This document shows, in pieces, positions 63,833-64,000 of a stretch of 64,000 nucleotides of DNA. A program made the translations under genes and the position numbers. Source of the stretch: Steroidobacter gossypii (GTDB taxonomy: Bacteria; Pseudomonadota; Gammaproteobacteria; Steroidobacterales; Steroidobacteraceae); NCBI RefSeq assembly GCF_016801985.1, contig NZ_JAEVLS010000004.1, positions 620,001-684,000 on the forward strand, in the 5' to 3' direction. Position 1 is the first letter of the stretch. Each line of letters begins with the position of its first letter. Below the pieces are notes generated by a model. The model was given only the letters and a program-made list of their open reading frames with translations, ran no database searches and was not told the origin of the DNA.

Positions 63833-64000
63833 ATGCGCATTTCAGGACTTTCTCGCCTTCTCGGCCTGACGGCGGCTCTGCTGCTCGGTTACGCGTCGCT
63901 GGCCGACAGCCAGACGGCGCAGCGCGTGCGGGTGGAAACCACCCTGGGCAACTTCGTCATCGAGCTCGACCCGCAGCGCTCCCCGCTGACGGTGGCGGCT
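63833..64000 (+). CDS. Exported cyclophilin-type peptidyl-prolyl isomerase (cut by window edge)
   Basis: The first 56 residues of a protein with signal MRISGLSRLLGLTAALLLGY ending near ADSQ, followed by VRVETTLGNFVIELDPQRSP, the start of a cyclophilin domain (typical T-x-x-G-x-F/I-x-I-x-L-x-x-x-x-A/S-P). Cyclophilins catalyse cis-trans isomerisation of proline bonds during folding; this one would act in the periplasm. It is divergent from gltX. The rest of the gene is outside the window. Confidence 0.88.
   Translation, partial: MRISGLSRLLGLTAALLLGYASLADSQTAQRVRVETTLGNFVIELDPQRSPLTVAA

Overview
The window (about 62% GC by eye) looks like the chromosome of a Gammaproteobacterium with an oligotrophic, TonB-receptor-rich lifestyle. 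The right-hand order gltX-cysS-(divergent) cyclophilin, the many TonB-dependent receptors, the FecI/FecR systems and the racemase/acyl-CoA genes suggest the Steroidobacteraceae/Nevskiales area, but this placement is inference from gene content, not a measured phylogeny. No rRNA, tRNA, CRISPR array or complete insertion sequence was seen.

Layout. (1) 1-5365: a complete red-type Calvin-cycle operon on the minus strand (cbbL-cbbS-cbbX-cbbF-cbbP, the last cut by the window edge) with the divergent LysR regulator cbbR. (2) 5813-10448: a TonB receptor broken by a frameshift, an exported flavin amine/amino-acid oxidase and an exported RidA-type imine deaminase. (3) 10572-16956: a FecI/FecR/TonB-receptor circuit (circuit A) with a GH27 glycosidase; three copies of one promoter motif precede the glycosidase, the sigma factor and the receptor. 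(4) 17003-17898: acetyltransferase and lipoprotein. (5) 18047-28956: an exported sugar-oxidation module: tandem DUF1080 (3-keto-glycoside hydrolase family), three different exported Gfo/Idh/MocA dehydrogenases, a TonB receptor and a large cytochrome c protein. (6) 29088-34305: a large unknown secreted protein, an AadA-like nucleotidyltransferase, a TonB-like protein, DoxX and an NTF2-like protein. (7) 34312-40814: FecI/FecR/receptor circuit B plus a lipoprotein flavoenzyme. (8) 41071-44249: acyl-CoA dehydrogenase, enoyl-CoA hydratase and alpha-methylacyl-CoA racemase. (9) 44324-50366: circuit C, whose receptor gene overlaps a phoD phosphatase/phosphodiesterase gene. (10) 50504-53846: HWE sensor kinase, small membrane proteins and a ROK-family protein whose sequence motifs are in circularly permuted order. 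(11) 53879-55503: a small accessory patch with an ORF6N protein, a structured palindrome and a decayed gene fragment. (12) 55528-59576: amine oxidase, Rieske flavoenzyme and a heme-oxygenase-like diiron protein. (13) 59566-60760: two Hsp20 genes; the second has a sigma-32-like promoter and a ROSE-type RNA thermometer. (14) 60835-64000: cysS, gltX and the start of a cyclophilin gene.

How the parts work together. The organism appears able to fix CO2 through RuBisCO and also to scavenge complex organic matter through outer-membrane receptors. Three FecI/FecR systems each sit beside their own receptor, and each has a different promoter sequence shared between its sigma gene and its receptor gene. 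They therefore look like separate, self-amplifying substrate-sensing circuits for a glycoside (A), an unknown substrate handled by a flavoenzyme (B) and organic phosphate (C). The most interesting candidates are the exported 3-keto-glycoside module, the permuted ROK protein, the circuit-specific ECF promoters and the Hsp20 thermometer.
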